From assembly GCA_013397455.1 (NCBI GenBank), contig VYZB01000213.1, positions 1,288,909 through 1,352,908 on the forward strand: a stretch of DNA of 64,000 nucleotides. The letters are read 5' to 3'. The DNA comes from Crotophaga sulcirostris. Its lineage: Eukaryota > Chordata > Aves > Cuculiformes > Crotophagidae. The notes beneath the pieces were generated by a model. That model saw nothing but the letters and a program-made list of their open reading frames with translations. It ran no database searches and was not told where the DNA came from. A program made the translations under genes and the position numbers. Positions 24,701-39,381 of this stretch are shown here, piece by piece; the first letter of the stretch is position 1, and each line of letters begins with the position of its first letter.

Positions 24701-27700
24701 CCATCTCTGAGGTAAGGAGGGCAGCAAAATACAACGACCAGTACCTTCTTGTGGCGAGGAATGCATATAACAAACAATAACTAGTGGGACTGAATGTCAG
24801 AAATCTGGAGATATTTTGGTTCAGATAAGCCTTCTAAAGTTCAAATACTTATACAAGACTTATCTGCATTTATCTAAAACCCTGTTGTCAGGAAATCTCA
24901 GGATAAAAACTCTTGTGAGAGACTTCCGATATTGCCTAGCTTTGTGAAATACTGCAACAGCTTTTCTTGCCTGGTGATTCTGATCCTGTCAGAAAGGGTG
25001 AACAGCAGAGATACATGTATACGCACTTATATACAGGCCAAACCAAACATTAATTTGGCCTAATCTGAGAAACTATAATTCAGGCTGAATGCAATCACTT
25101 AATTCCAGATAAAACTTAATTCCATTTTTCTGCAAGTATCTCTGTACACCTTAAACTCTCACCAGCATAATTAAAAAAAACCCTAAATGATAGTTTTAAA
25201 ATTGTAATTCCTTATTAATTTTGATGAGACTATGGTTGTTCTTCCTTTGTTTTAAGTGGTGACTGAAATATTTTCACTGTTGAACTCAATGAAAGTGTTG
25301 CTGTTGATTGCAATGGGACCTGGATATTCTTTTAAATATTAAAATAACTCATTATCTTTTAGTTTTTGATGATATTTCTTTCCCCTTTGCATGTTACTTA
25401 GGGTGGAAACTGACAATGTCAATTACACTTTTGATTTTGAACAATTTCACGAATATTTACCCAATAAAGTCCTTTTAGGGTTGCAAACATTTTGGCGGAA
25501 CTAAATAAATGCAAGGAAATTTCTTTTTAGTTTAGGATTTCAGGAAACTTTTACTTTTAAAATTAAATCTAAATTGCAAGTAAAAATTGACCTCAGCTGC
25601 CTCTTTGAAAAAAAATCCTTTCTGGAGTAAGTATGTTTTTGTTGGTCCAGTCATTTTCTCTACAAGAAATAATTCTGTCTTGTCTCAGCCAAACTGCTGA
25701 AAAATCAAGAAAGATTAAAGAAACCTAGACATTAATCTAAAACCCTAGCTATCATCCTAAAGTTCTTAAAATTTCTTCTTTTCACACACAAAACCACATA
25801 TGTGTGCGCACATACACACATGCACTCACGTACTGTCTCTAATTTACAGATGGGTGCTCAAACCAAAATTAAGGGCATTTTTGGCAAAGCTCTGTTTAAA
25901 CTGTGCCATTTCATTTCAGCAGATGAATGCAATGCAATTTGTTCGTGTATTGAACAAGTGAAAGGCTAATGAGGCACACAAACCATTGGAGATCTAGTGC
26001 ACCCTGAAGTCCTAGACAGTCTCTCCAGCTTAATTTTACTTTTGGAAACCGCTTCACTGTTTCCAATCCCAATCTGAAACATTATTTGGCTGCTTTGAAG
26101 ATTGCTTATGGAGGTCCTTCTGAGGCCTGCAGAAAGTATGTGATAGCAATACCATGCTTGAAATTCCTAGTGTTTCATTTGACCCACAGAAGTGTTCCTC
26201 ATTTCTTCCTGTAGTGATTATAGGCTCCTTTTTCATGACTCTGTTGAATTAAGGACCAAATCTGTTTGTTAATAGCACGAGGCCATATGTTGTCCCCACT
26301 AAACAACACAGTGGGGAACAAAGGAGTACAAATACCAGTCTAATGAAGCCAGAGTATGCATGTCAAGCTAAAAAAGAAAGGTCATGCTATCTTCCATGAT
26401 AAGACCAGGAATAGAAACTTCATTGCTATTGGACAATGGACAATGGCAAATGTGAAGCAAATATGATTATGATGAAGAATTAACTTCCCAGGGGAACACT
26501 GGATTCTTACGATATGACCTTCCCTAGCAAGAACCAAACCAACACAGCTAAGGCAGCAGGGGTAGTTTTCTTCCTCCTTGTGACTTAAATTCCTACTAAG
26601 AAACACGAATTAACAGCAGTACTAGTTTTGTTATCACACCCAGGAAGCGTTTTGAGGATACTTTTTATGGGACATGCTTTTGAGCAAGAATGTCTGAGAT
26701 TCAGGAAAATGGAATGACCAGTCTGTATAGGACCTCTTCTGCAAGGGTTTCACTTTTCTGTCCAAAGAAACATTCAATTTCTGCCTCTGAAAGCCCAAAG
26801 ACCTTTAATTCAAGTAAGTATATTCCATTTGCAGTTGGAACATATGTAAAAGATTTTTGCTAACCTACAACAGTTAAAACAGTTTCAAGAGTTAAAATAG
26901 TCTTCAGAGCTATTTGGGTTTATTTTACTGGGTAGATTTTGGTGAATATTTGTTTTACAATGTGCAATTTAATATTTTAATTGCATTCTTATTATTAATA
27001 ATAACAATGAGAAAACAGTAATTTGTCTAATCAAAATAGAAATATCTTTGCACTTAATTTTTCTGTGTTCTAGTAAGCTTTTTCTCATGTCTGTTTAATT
27101 TTTTCTGTCCTATACTAGAATAAAAGTAGCACAGAAGAGCTTCATATCATTAAGTAAAATGTCAAGGGCTTTCTGAAACAGCAAAGATTCAGGCATCATA
27201 GCTAAATCATTAGAGTTTACTGCTTAAATGTCTAATTTAAATCGTTAAACTCACTTTGAAACCCTGTGCATATTCTGTACTGTCTTTAGTACAGATTCAT
27301 GGAGGTGTACGGCCTATATTTCTCAAAAAAATACCCTTGTTTTTATGCTGTATGTACTATACCCTGTTATAGCTACCTAAACTGTTTCTTCTATTAAACT
27401 AGATTAAAGCTTAGCCCACAGTACTAGGATATTTATCACAGAAAGTTTTCTCTTATTTCTTTTTCTTCTCCCTTGCATCAAAATTTACATGAAAATTTAT
27501 TCACAAATCATGTCGGTATTAATAAAATGTTCAAAACTGGGAGAAAATTTCAAAATTCTTCATTTCCTCATGTAGCCTGAATCATTGTCTTTCACTAGAA
27601 GGTCTTTTTTAAGGGTAATTGATTTTATAGTACAAAAGAAAAGTTTTTTATAGAATAATCTTTATACAGATGAGAAGTCTGTTGACAGACTATACAGAGG

Positions 27701-30700
27701 CAGATTGATTTGTACAAGATTTATACACTTCTATACATCAAGGAAGCTTTGTTAAAATGTGTATTGACTTCAGTAATTTCGATATTCTTGGTTATAACCC
27801 CTAACGTCATATTCATGAACTGAGGTATAGGCTAGAAATTCTTCTTAAGATGATCAGATAGTGTGCATTCTATACAGCAAAAATGATAGACGCAGATTTC
27901 TATTACAATGCAAATTTAGCCTGTACAGGAGTTCTGGAGGAAGTTAAATGTATTTCTCATAAACTCATTTCACTGTGCCCTGCAAAATCTCTAATTAGAA
28001 GATTCAAAGAATGATCTAGAAAAAATATGGTTCTTTTTTTTCCTTAAAAATGCTTTGAAGACATTACAGTTAGTTTAAATTTTTCTTTTTTTTTTTTTTA
28101 CCTCATTTAAAATCACAAGCACCAGAGAGATGTCAAAGAACAGCCAGTATACTTCAGTCAAAGGAGCACAATATTTCAGAGCCTGTTGTAATCCATTAAT
28201 AGAACAGAACTGATACGTTGATGACTCTTCTGTGATAAATGCTCTCCCACTCAAAAATACAAACACAGATTTCTAGGACAATATGACCTGGAAAATCAGA
28301 CTTAGCTACAATATTGTTTAAGGTATTTTAGTGATACAAAGCTCTTCAAAGTGTTATAAAGCATACTGTCTGTTTGAGTTCGTACGTAATATGCATTAAG
28401 ATGCTTTCCACTGAGAGAATGATTTTGATGCAGGCTTCTCACAAAGGTGCTGTGATCTTTTAAGAAAGCAAAGCATGCTATTCTGAAACAATTAATATGA
28501 AACCTTATTATTACCTTACTAAGCCTCTGAGCTTGGTTTCAGATTTCTTGTCTATCTGCAGCATTTTCCTGAGAGAATAACTTATTGTGTCAGAGAGCAT
28601 AACACGAGAGGACTATCAGAAAGAAGAGTCCTTCTCAAGTGAATGGGAAATGGGAGGAAACGTAAAGCTATTTGAGCTGAGCAAAACAGTCAAAAGCTCA
28701 GAGACAGATTCACAGAGAGTCTATGTACACTGCAGGATAGTTTTAGGATGTCAGTGGATAACAAAATATAATAAAACTAAAATAAGAGGAGGCGGAGAAG
28801 ACTACAGTTTAGGAAGAAGCATATTAAAGTCAAAGTTGAGATAGCCATGGAGAGCAGATCTGTTCAAAATACAGCCAGCACCAACATCCTCCCTAGATGG
28901 CAGCATCATTGCCAGTCAAGCTGAGAACACTACTTCCAGGTCCTTGTGAAAGCTCCACAAAAGGATAAGGAATTTAAAATTAGTTATTTTACTTCATGGT
29001 TTGCCAAACAAGCCTTCCAAACTTGGAACACAAGTAGAAGTTATGTATCGATGTCTTTCTCTTCACAAATTCCTTTTCCCTCTTTCTTTTGCTTATTGTT
29101 ATAGGATCTTTTGTTTTGTCATTCTCTTCTGTTGGTGATCTGCAAGTTCAAATTCTTCATTGAACTTTGAGTATAAGATCTCAAGACAGCAGTGCTTTAT
29201 GAAAAGAGTCAAGCCACCATGAAACAGGAGAGCAATGATCTGTTCTTATCCCTTCTGACCAGATGAGTACAAAACATTATCCTTTCCAACCAGGATATAT
29301 CTGAAATGTTCAATGCATACACTTCAATGCAATTTATTGCGTCCTACTAGAACAGAGTGTGTAAATTGGGATTGCCTTACATAATAATTTCTTTTCCAAA
29401 AGATTTATTGTGGAGTTGAAGAAAGAGAAAATGATAATGTCAAGGAATCAAACACTGATATTTAATATATAATAACAATACACTTGTTTTCTAAGACCTC
29501 ACAAGTTCAGCAGACAATAGTTAGTACCAGGCATCGGATGTTGTTCAAGGAAAATCTTTCTATCTGGATGTGTCAGATAATTTAAATATGTTAGAGACAT
29601 CTGACACATATACTCCCAGTATTTTCAACTTATCAGAAGCAAGAATGGTCCAGAATAGCCTAAGAAGAAAGTGGCAAAACAGGGCAATAGTGAAAACATT
29701 TCTACCTAGAAAAAGAATAAAATCTTCTCAGCCTTTACCAGCTGCATGTTTTTTTACCTTGTGTCTGACTGTCACTGAGCTGGAAAGCCTAGGGTCTAAA
29801 TAGATTAGTATCATAATTTTTCCCTGTGACAGTTGTTCTGTTACTTCTTACAATTTCACCTCTTCAGAGTTGGTTGCATCTGTCAAAGGCTGGGCCAGTC
29901 CTTCTATGTTGTATAAAGTAAATTTCTCAGTTAACACATGCTTCTACTTGTTCCCTATTCTGAGAATTTATTATATTATCTTCAACTATATTTTCCATAA
30001 GAACAATCTTTTGGTTCAACTGGTTCACTTCATCTGATCAGTGATATTTAGTGATGTACCAGTCATAAGGTTATGTAACCATTAAGAAGTCACAGAGGCA
30101 TGTGTCTTCAGCTTTTTCAGAGATTTAAATTTCTCTTCCTACTCTTCTTTCCGCCTTTGGACATTTTGCAAAATATTCCTATAAATTACTTAGTTATTTT
30201 CCCCAGACCTGAAATGAAGCTTCAGAATTTAGGGCTCCTAAAGGCACTGTGTCTTATTTTCCCGTATATGGACACCACAAAACAGCTCAAAGTAACAGTT
30301 TTTCACAGCAGCATTTTGCAAGTAATTCTTCCTTCTTCATTTCCTCCCAAACTCTTGCACGAATATTATTGTATCCTAGTGACTGGCTTTGAGCCTTAAA
30401 GAGAATTTAGTTGCATGATTCTGAACAGATAATCTACTCCCCAATTTGTTTGCTAAATGGGTGTCTAATTTACATTTACAATTACCTCAATTGCATGCAT
30501 AAATGAGCTAATGAAACACACAAATGTGTAACTGGTCATAAATAGTCAATTCCATGTGCAATTGCAGTAATTGCATGCTCCTCATGATTTTGAAAATCAA
30601 GAACTTAATGTTAATTTGATGCTAGTTCATGTTGTATAACAGTTATATTTAAAGATTAAGTTTATCACTCAACAAATGCAGCAGTCTTTTTCCATTATGT

Positions 30701-31876
30701 CTTTTTTCCATTATGGTTAATTGTTGGATAACAGTGCTTAACACTGCAGGGACTTCTTTTTGCTGATAAGCAGGGTTCAAACATTTCCCTAAAATAAACA
30801 GGACTGCAAATCTATTTGTATACTATCTTGTGTCACAATGACCACTGTTTTATACTCCTTTAAACCATGTGTTTATAAAAAAATAATCATTAGAGGTAAA
30901 AGACATTTTAGGGAAAGAGATAAGTCATCACATAACTATTTTTCTACAAGCATTCGAATTTACAATAATTACATTACAGAAATATCTAATTAATTTAACT
31001 CTTTGTTTTAGTTATAAATTCTGCCAAAATTTAACTCTCATTTTCCATTTCCAGATGCACGCAAATCTTGTGGCTCATGTTACTTATTCTGCTGCCATCC
31101 CATCTGTTTTTCTCTTAGATTGCAATTGCTTTCTGAATAACATAGAACTAAGACCACCATGAGGAAGATTAGCAAATGTCATGGTGTGACTGAATGACTC
31201 CAAACTGTTAGATGAAAACTGCTATATAATTATAGGAAAAGACTCATGTTTCGTACTATTAAATTGTATGTTATAGAGAATGTATATTGCACTAGTAGTT
31301 TTAAGTCATCGGTTTTAGACCATTTTAAAATTAAAATGCATATTTCAATCATTTCACTGATATGATGGGACTGTAAACGATATAATTCAATTGCAGAGAT
31401 TATGTTTTAATCTTCTGAAGGCAAGATCTGATTTTGTATTTTTCTTTCAGTGGTTTTAACAATAGGAATAAGGTTGATAAATGCAGAGCCAGAAATATTA
31501 TGTTCATTATTGCAGATAATACGCAGAAACATTACTGAATATCAATAGCTGAAAGAGTAATCCAAAATATATTAAGAGGATAACGTTGATTATGTTTACA
31601 GTTAGATGCCAACTTATGGATGAACACCATCTAAAGCGTTTTACAGATTGGGCCTCAATCCTGTAAACTATTTCACTCAGGAAATCCCCTGAGCCATCTG
31701 TGGGACTACTATAGGGAATATTTAGGTCATGCAAATATGACTGCACCATTCATACCCTAGGCCGGATCGTCTGATGAGTTTTGTGATATAGGTTATATTT
31801 ATAAACAAAATCCATTAGCACACAGATTCAAGTTAATGAGTAGAAGTCAGTAAAGGAGGAAAAAAATAAAACTTGC
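21793..31876 (-). other. TRDN: TRDN intron, about 10.1 kb
   Basis: It starts with the GC donor (gcaagt) and ends at tttttcatgcag. A CA/TG-rich patch lies near 25785-25830. I recognised no transposon and no second gene. Two open stretches on the minus strand were weighed, 24278-24766 and 28102-28272, and are described under findings. Neither resembles triadin or any family I know. Confidence 0.75.
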
Positions 31877-31948
31877 CTTCAATATCTGCTGGATTCTTTC
31901 TTGGAATATGTTCTAGAAGAAGACGAGGTGGTATCATTTCCTTATGTC
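31877..31948 (-). CDS. TRDN: Triadin proline-containing exon with a GC splice donor
   Basis: The exon is 72 bp (24 codons), phase 1 at both ends, and follows directly on the AFCRY exon. It begins GHKEMIPPRLLLEHIPRK and ends NPADIE. The layout Gly, about five residues, a Pro cluster, then an A-x-x-E ending parallels the segment after the AFCRY island in mammalian triadin. The acceptor ends catgtgcag. The donor is GAAG|gcaagt, a textbook GC donor in place of GT. It is the only site that keeps phase 1; the nearest GT, four bases on, has a poor context and shifts the frame. A sequencing error at one base is the alternative. Confidence 0.86.
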
Positions 31949-34900
31949 CTGCACATGAGTATACAGATTAAAAAGAATAGAAAATGTGTTCACAAACAGA
32001 CTGAGCAGATTCACTGTGAGCTTGAGCTCCCTTCAGAATTGTTCATGTTTAAAATATTACAGTGTGCATAAAACTATTATCTTCCAGACACCATAGAAAG
32101 AAAATGTATTTCTCAACAAATAATTTATTTTTAGAGACACATTTTAAATCAATGAAGTCCAAGTGACTCAAGCATATGCTGAACTGCTTACAGTTCTATT
32201 TTTCTTCATCAGACTAAAAAACTCTGAAGAATAACACTGTGATAACAAAGTTACATATTCATGATGCCTCTTCTACAATAAAAGCTTATTTTCTTCTGTC
32301 AAACAAATGATCTTCAGTTGTTCCCTCAAGTCCACTTACTATGAACTTCTTGAAACATCAGTAAAAATTATCATGTTTCTCATCTCTAATTATTCTTAAT
32401 TAGCCCATACTAACCAGGTCATGCACTGTAAACACTGACAAGGTTCTGGTTCCAACTGCTGACTGAAACACTTCTGGCTCTCTCAGAGTCTTGAAACGGA
32501 CTCTCTCATAGTATTGAACTGGCACTTTCTGTACCCATTTAGCCTATATGCAGATACCATGCTTTATTCGAAATATTTTTCATTTCATTTCCCCAGCGAT
32601 TCATAAGCAGATCTATTGCACTCATATTACTTATGTTTCTTTTCTGGTTTATAGCACCTGTCTGCAGTCTCCTTATTTCCTTCTAATTTCTTTCTCTGAT
32701 ATTTATGCTCAGTTGCTATCATATCATTGTCATTTGGGAAGCACAATTTATTTTGACCTGTGAAATAAAACTAAGTAGTTAAATATAATATCATTTCAGT
32801 AATATGCATCAGCATACATTCACTGCACCAGAGTCCACATGCAATCAGGCTGTTAAATCTCAGTTCCAGCTCCATATCATAAGCTCAAAGCTGTGCCTCA
32901 TGTTTGGTGACAGACTCAGAAGAGAAATTAAGATCTAATGAGCCTTGGAAACTGCAGTATCATACTTACACCTCTCATTTTAAAAAGGTAAGTATACTCA
33001 TGGGGAATGCATGAGAAAAACATCTTGAAGGCAGCAACAGGATTTGATCACCATGGTCTTAAAGTTATTTTATCTCATCAACATATGTCTGATTGCAGGC
33101 AAATAATTTGCAAGCATGCAATTTGGTTCATCCAGTAATTTGTGTAAAAATATCAGACATGGTGCTGCTCAAACGTGACTCAGATGCCTGAGCCATTGAC
33201 AAAATATTGACACATTGACAAAATCAATGCACTGAAGGTACTGTGTAACAAATGGTAAAAATCTTATGTTTTACATGTGTTTCCTGTCTTGGCAATAACC
33301 ACAAGTCGATATTTACTGATATTATCCCATAATGACTCTAGCCTTAAAACAAATGTTTAGCCACGATATTCCAAATTCTTTACATCTCAAAAAAAAAACC
33401 AAACCAAAACAAAAAAAACTAACCAAACTTGCAATTACAAACTTAACTAATGGGAAGCTGAATAACATTTGTTTCCAACACAATTAGAAAAGTTAGAGCC
33501 ATAACCTCTGTCAATAAACATAAACTTCATTAGCTGAATTCTTTGTTTAGAATGCAAACAAAAACAATGTAAGAAATAATGAAGAACCTTTGAATGAAGT
33601 CCTACACTAAACTTTGGTTTTCTTTTTTTTTTTTCTTTTTTTTACCTAAACTATATCACCTCTGTCCCTAGATAGAAAAAGTGATAAATTTCATAACTTG
33701 GACTAATTGTTTTGTATGAAAGATGACAAAAGGGCTGTTGGTTAGAATGTTGAGTAGAGCAGTAATGAAGAAGGATAGTCAATAATCTGAACTGCAGTAT
33801 GGTATCTACTGTGTGGGGCAATGAACTAACACCTCTAGGTCAAAGTATAGGCTGGCCCCATTATCTTCCTGTTCTTTGCTGTAGCAGCAATTTTCTCATC
33901 ATTGCACCAGTGTTAGTTCATATAATGCTAGTGCAGAACCACTTATTGCTAATGACTTCTCAAGTTCTATTTCGTAGTTTTACAAGTTTTAAACAAATCA
34001 TTTATTTCATGCAAATTGACCACATGATCCAATATAAGGGTGTTTTAAGTACCAAAAGCTTAATCTTCACAGATCAAAAACTTTCCCTTAGGCCAGAATG
34101 TTTGTTGTGAGTAGGTTCCTATCCACTCTAATAAAAAGCTTCTTTAATGTTTCTATATGTTATTAAATGTCGCTCTATTCACTTTGATGGGAATGCAAAG
34201 GACAGTAGCCAAATAAATATTTTATCCAGTCTTTTGATGAAATATGTTAAAGGGGGTATCCTAAGTCAAATTTCTTTCCTCTTCCTTTTTCTCTCCTCTG
34301 TAAGTTATAAAGCTCTGTGTTTTTCTACAACACAGAGAACTCATACATAGAAATGAGGAATAGACCTCAGCAGATCAGACCATTAGGATTAATTGTGCCT
34401 ACTATCTTGACTCCAGCTGTGGCCAGTTGAACACATATCCATGATGTAAATGAGAGGAAAGCAAGATGTCTTTAATGATCCTAGTGGACAATCAGTTCAG
34501 TCCATGAATCATGAGAAGTCATTAACTAGATTGCCACTATTATTATTGGACATGCAGTTTAACTTGCTGCTTTAAAAATGTAGCCACAGAAGAGCACTGA
34601 AATTTAATGTCTTCATATTTATTTGCTTCCTATTTCAAATGTAGACATTATTTTTCCACTATGAGATAAGCTGAAAAGTTTCATTTCACTTTTGTTGTTT
34701 TATTTTTTTAATTAGTGTTTGATTGCAGCAAAAGGTGTAATTTCAAACAAAAAAAAAGTGTATATATGTATTTGTCTAATCTGTCCTACGCTACAGGTAC
34801 CTCCTTAATATAAGATATTGTAAACAACTATCTGACAACAAATTATAGCCAATGGAAACCAAACTAGTGAAATGTTTTTATTTTAAGCTCATAGGAATGT

Positions 34901-36782
34901 GCACAGCAAGAGAAAAAGCTTTATGTTAAGACAAAAATAACTTCCTTCACTACCTGAAAGGAAAGGAATATATGAGTAAAAGCTTTAAGACATGAGATGG
35001 TAACATGAATACTTCCTTGAAAATAAGCTACAGTCCTCAAGCTCTGTGAAGGTTCTGTCATCAATTTTTATTAAATCACTTGATACGTCATGAAGAAATT
35101 AATTCTGACATGGTTTATGAATATTTTAGAATTTATATTACATGATAAGGAATACAAGACAAATTTTAATTGCTTTACTTTTCTCAATCTATGCAGTGTC
35201 TTTATACGTGTGTCAAAAGTGTCATGTCCAAGCATTGAGGATAAATTGATTTCTTATGATAACAGCAAATCATGTGAGCTTTCTTTCTTCCCTGATCTAT
35301 CCAGTTCAATTTCTCTGCAGTGACCTTAATTGACATAAAGTCTTTAAATTTATCTTTCTAGAACAAAACATCATCGAATAAAAGAAAACACTTCTAAAAT
35401 TATTCTAAAATTATTATTATTCTAAAACAACAAAAGGCGTTGTAGATGGCTGAATATTCCAGTTGAACATGGTGTTAAATAATATCATTACACAAAGAAA
35501 TGTTGTTATGGTGCCTTGCAAAGAGTGCAGTAAAATGTCTTCATATAAATCTCATTCTGCCCAGATGTGACATCTTTCCCTAATGATAGCAGAAATAATT
35601 GAAATAAAATAATTGTGCTCTTTGCAGAGACATTTTCTGTGAAAAATAAATTTAAATCAAATGTTTCATGGAACTTGGAACACGACATGGATCAACAAAA
35701 TGAGGTAAGACTTCCAGTTGTACCTGATATCTCAATGGAGGCCCATCATTTTTTCTAGTCTTCCAATTTTGTAATGTGTTAAGTTGCTTGAAGTTAAAGA
35801 TGAGCTTCCCTTGTTATTAGTCATTGCTCTTCAACATTAGACTGTCACTATTCTAAGGAAGAGCTTCCCTGCTTATACATATATGCATGAAAAATTATGA
35901 GCAAATTGTTTTTTCATTAAGAAAGAATAGCTGAGGATCAAGAGGTGCAAGTGTTTTAAACAGCGCAAATGTTCATTTTCTGGAAGGAATTAATTGAAAT
36001 ACAGGTGCCTCAAATAGACGATGTTTCTAATGAACACATCATAACATGATGGTTTTATGTACACAAGTAAATTAAATGGTGCCTGGCAATGTTACTAGTC
36101 TCCGAAATTCAGACACATATTCTGCAACATTTTTTAAATAGCATCCAAAAATTTTGATGTATATCAAGTAGCAATATCTCAAACAATTCCTTAACTCATT
36201 TCAGAAGTTAGCAAGAGCCAGGGACCACTCCCAATAGACTGCAGCCAGCCCTTTTTGACCTTGAGGAAGTATAATGGATGCAGGTCACTCTATGGCAGAA
36301 AGAATCACTTCCAGACAACAGTTGAGTTCCTCGATTTAGCAATCTAGATGTTTCCCACAAGTCTTAAAAGTTATAACAAAATTATGTCAAATGGAAAAAA
36401 AGTAGTTTAAACAGGTACTTAATGACCTTTTTGGAACTCAACTTTTGTTAGCAACAGATAGAATTAATGGAAAAAATATGAGGCTTCTAAAGATGTTTAT
36501 CCTGGTAGCCAACATATATTTCTGTTTTTTTCAATTGCACTCAGGATCTGGCTCTTTATTAAGGGGATAATTGCTCAACACACAGAGGAACTCTCATTTT
36601 GTATGAGGTTGATATTTCCTAAGGAAAAACACTGTTGCAGTATATGCAGTGATTACCAGTAACAATACAATACTTCAAATTTTCATATTCTGTTACACTA
36701 TCAGTCAGTAGTTACTATTATGATGAATAAGAGAAGAAGAAAAGGAGAGGTTACACAACTAATAGCAAATCCAAGGAAGCAG

Positions 36783-36960
36783 TCATGGCGCCAAGCCTGA
36801 CAATATTCAAGAAGCATTTGGACAATGCTCTCAGTGTTGTGAGTCAGTTGGTGTGAGTGTTGCGATTGTCCTGTGCAGGGATAGGAATCAGACTAGATGA
36901 TTCTTGCAGGTCCCTTCTAATTCAGGTCATTCTATTATTCTATGATTGTATGACATATCT
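36783..36960 (+). mobile_element. CR1 LINE 3' end, short fragment
   Basis: The sequence runs 'agcctgacaatattcaagaa', 'gcatttggacaatgctctca', 'gactagatgattcttgcagg' and 'tcccttctaattcaggtcat', and ends 'tctattattctatgattgta'. These are CR1 3' UTR blocks with the ATTCTATGAT-type end. The element is heavily 5'-truncated and sits antisense in a triadin intron. Confidence 0.9.
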
Positions 36961-37329
36961 GTATGCTCCTCTTTGGTTTAAAATACGTTAAAAATATCAT
37001 AGATAATATTGGAGCTCTATATGTATAAAGCATGTTATATAGAGATACTCTTCCCTCAACACACAAGCAACAAACCCAAGCTTATTATAAATAACATAAC
37101 AGTCTTGGAAGGCCATCCACCTATTAAGCTAAAATCAAGTATGTTAACAGTGATGGTGTAGAAAGGACGGATATGGACTGATAATCTAAATGATAACCTA
37201 AATGCTCTTTTGAACGGACTAGGGGGAAAGGTTAAATTTTCCCTCACAAGGCACTGATTTGAAAGTAGCAACAACTTGATAGTCTTTTATTTTTAATGTG
37301 TAGAGATTTGAGTTCATCCTTTGTTTTCG

Positions 37330-37450
37330 GTAATACATTCTTATATACATTTATATACATTTATATCTACATAATATATAATACTTATGTGCACACAGGA
37401 ACATTTGTGTACATATATATGAACATATATACACAAATACATATCATATT
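37330..37450. repeat. TA/TACATT-rich simple sequence
   Basis: ATATACATTT is repeated with variations, followed by alternating AT tracts and ATATACACAAATACATAT. This is low-complexity, microsatellite-like DNA. Confidence 0.7.
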
Positions 37451-39381
37451 TATTTAAGGATATTTCTGAATAGAAAATACTCTAACCCTACTTGATTTTG
37501 TAACTGAACAAGTGTGAGATCCCACTGGCACAGATTCCAGGAGGTTGTGTGAACATCAGTTCATTGGTGTGTTTTCACTCAGCCTCCAAATCCAATTAAA
37601 ATCACACCTGGGAATTTGTTTGATTTTTTTTTGCTTTTCCTGTGGCTTTGTACCTCACACAATGCAAATGTGGTATAAAGTGTACAAATTAGGCAGGCAA
37701 GAGAGCCATGGGTAGAGTTATGAGTGACTTTTTTTTTCTGTCAACGCTATTGGTCCCAACCATAACTGCATGCAGTATCTCTTAGCTGCAGAGTCAAATC
37801 CACATACCACAATATATCTGTTGATAACTCTTTTCCAGGGATTTTTACCACACTGAGGCTACAAAATACTTCTTTAGTTCAATCCCTACCTTGTGAACGC
37901 TCTTCTATTTTATGTATTCAGAAGATTTAAGTCATTATGAAGTTAAAAGTTAAGTTTTAACAGTTCTGTCATTACATGTTAAGTAAGAAACCTCAAAGCC
38001 TTTCCTGACATTAAAAGAAAATTGAATTCAAAAAATCGAAAATTGAATTGAATTATCTCCACTTCCTCCCATTATTTATCACATGCATTTAGCAGGTAAA
38101 AATAATCCTACATGATATGTTTAGAAACATTTAAAGATGGATCTCAAAGAAGTAAGTCCTAGGACGGGGATAATGATGGGTTATTGTGCAGAAAAGATGG
38201 GTTATTATAGTTATTGCTTCATACTAGAGTGCAAAAGGACTGTAAAAGCAGATTATAGAATGAAAAGACATATTCAGTCTTCCTGACTCTGCCCAAATAA
38301 CCTTCAATAAATTGGTGTCATACACAGTGATCCTTAGCCTAATTAACATGAATATCAGCAGTTTGTATAGATGCACACTTTTCACAATATGAAGTATCCA
38401 CAGGAAAATAATAAAAACTGAAAAAGGAAAATATTGCAATTAAATACTTGCTGCTAACAATTTATCATGGAGGGGATGGATAAGCTCTTATGATGCCATG
38501 GGATCACTGCTCAGTAATTTATGAGTTATTTGTATTTGTTTTATCTGTACAATAACATCATTTCAACTGTCATTAGCCCAAATGCATCTCAGAAACATTC
38601 AGTACTAAAGTCAGAAAAGCAATTTGGTCATTTCTTCAAAAATGTTAAAACATTGTGTTGTCTTCAAGAAAGAATGCATATGTCAAGTCTTGTTAAACAA
38701 AAACAATCGAACATTGATAAAATCAAATTGCAGATACTATAATCTCTCAAAAAATACAGTTAATTTGTTGATAATGAATATGTTTAATATAGAAATCAAA
38801 GGAAATCCAGTGGAATCCAAATAGCTGCCGTCACAGGCTAATAAGTTTTCATATCTCTGAATATTTTTGTCAGAATGAGAGAAACAAGAAGTTAATGATT
38901 ATGTTACTTGTCTTGTCTGTACTTGACAGTCACCTAAGAGAGTGTATCTGTAACCATTTTTCTGAAGTTAGAATTTCAATAATGCAGTTTGAAGTTAGAG
39001 GGAAAAGAACTGAGAGATTTTATTAGATCAAATATCAGGAGTAGAGCCCAAAAGTGAGCAGTGTTGCCTACTAACTCTTGTTCCTCATTCCCACTGAAAT
39101 CAATGAGAGTTATGTATTATGTAAGTGTTAAGTATCTAATGCTCTGAAGGTTAGGTTATGTGTAAATAAGAAACTCAGTGATATTACTCTTACTTTTAAA
39201 GGTGACATGGTTGTAATATTATTGGGAATTACAAGGTAATGACATAGTGATAGTAATAAAATAAATATTGAAATTCAAGGCTAAAATCTATAACCTTTAA
39301 AACATATGGTGATGTTAGGTTTGATGCAATAATCCTCAGCAGCTGTGAATTCTACAGCAAGACAGTATACATGACCTAAAC

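Noticed and set aside
25785..25830. CA/TG-rich patch as a functional Z-DNA or CRISPR-like repeat
   Set aside because: It is a short, imperfect microsatellite without regular spacers.
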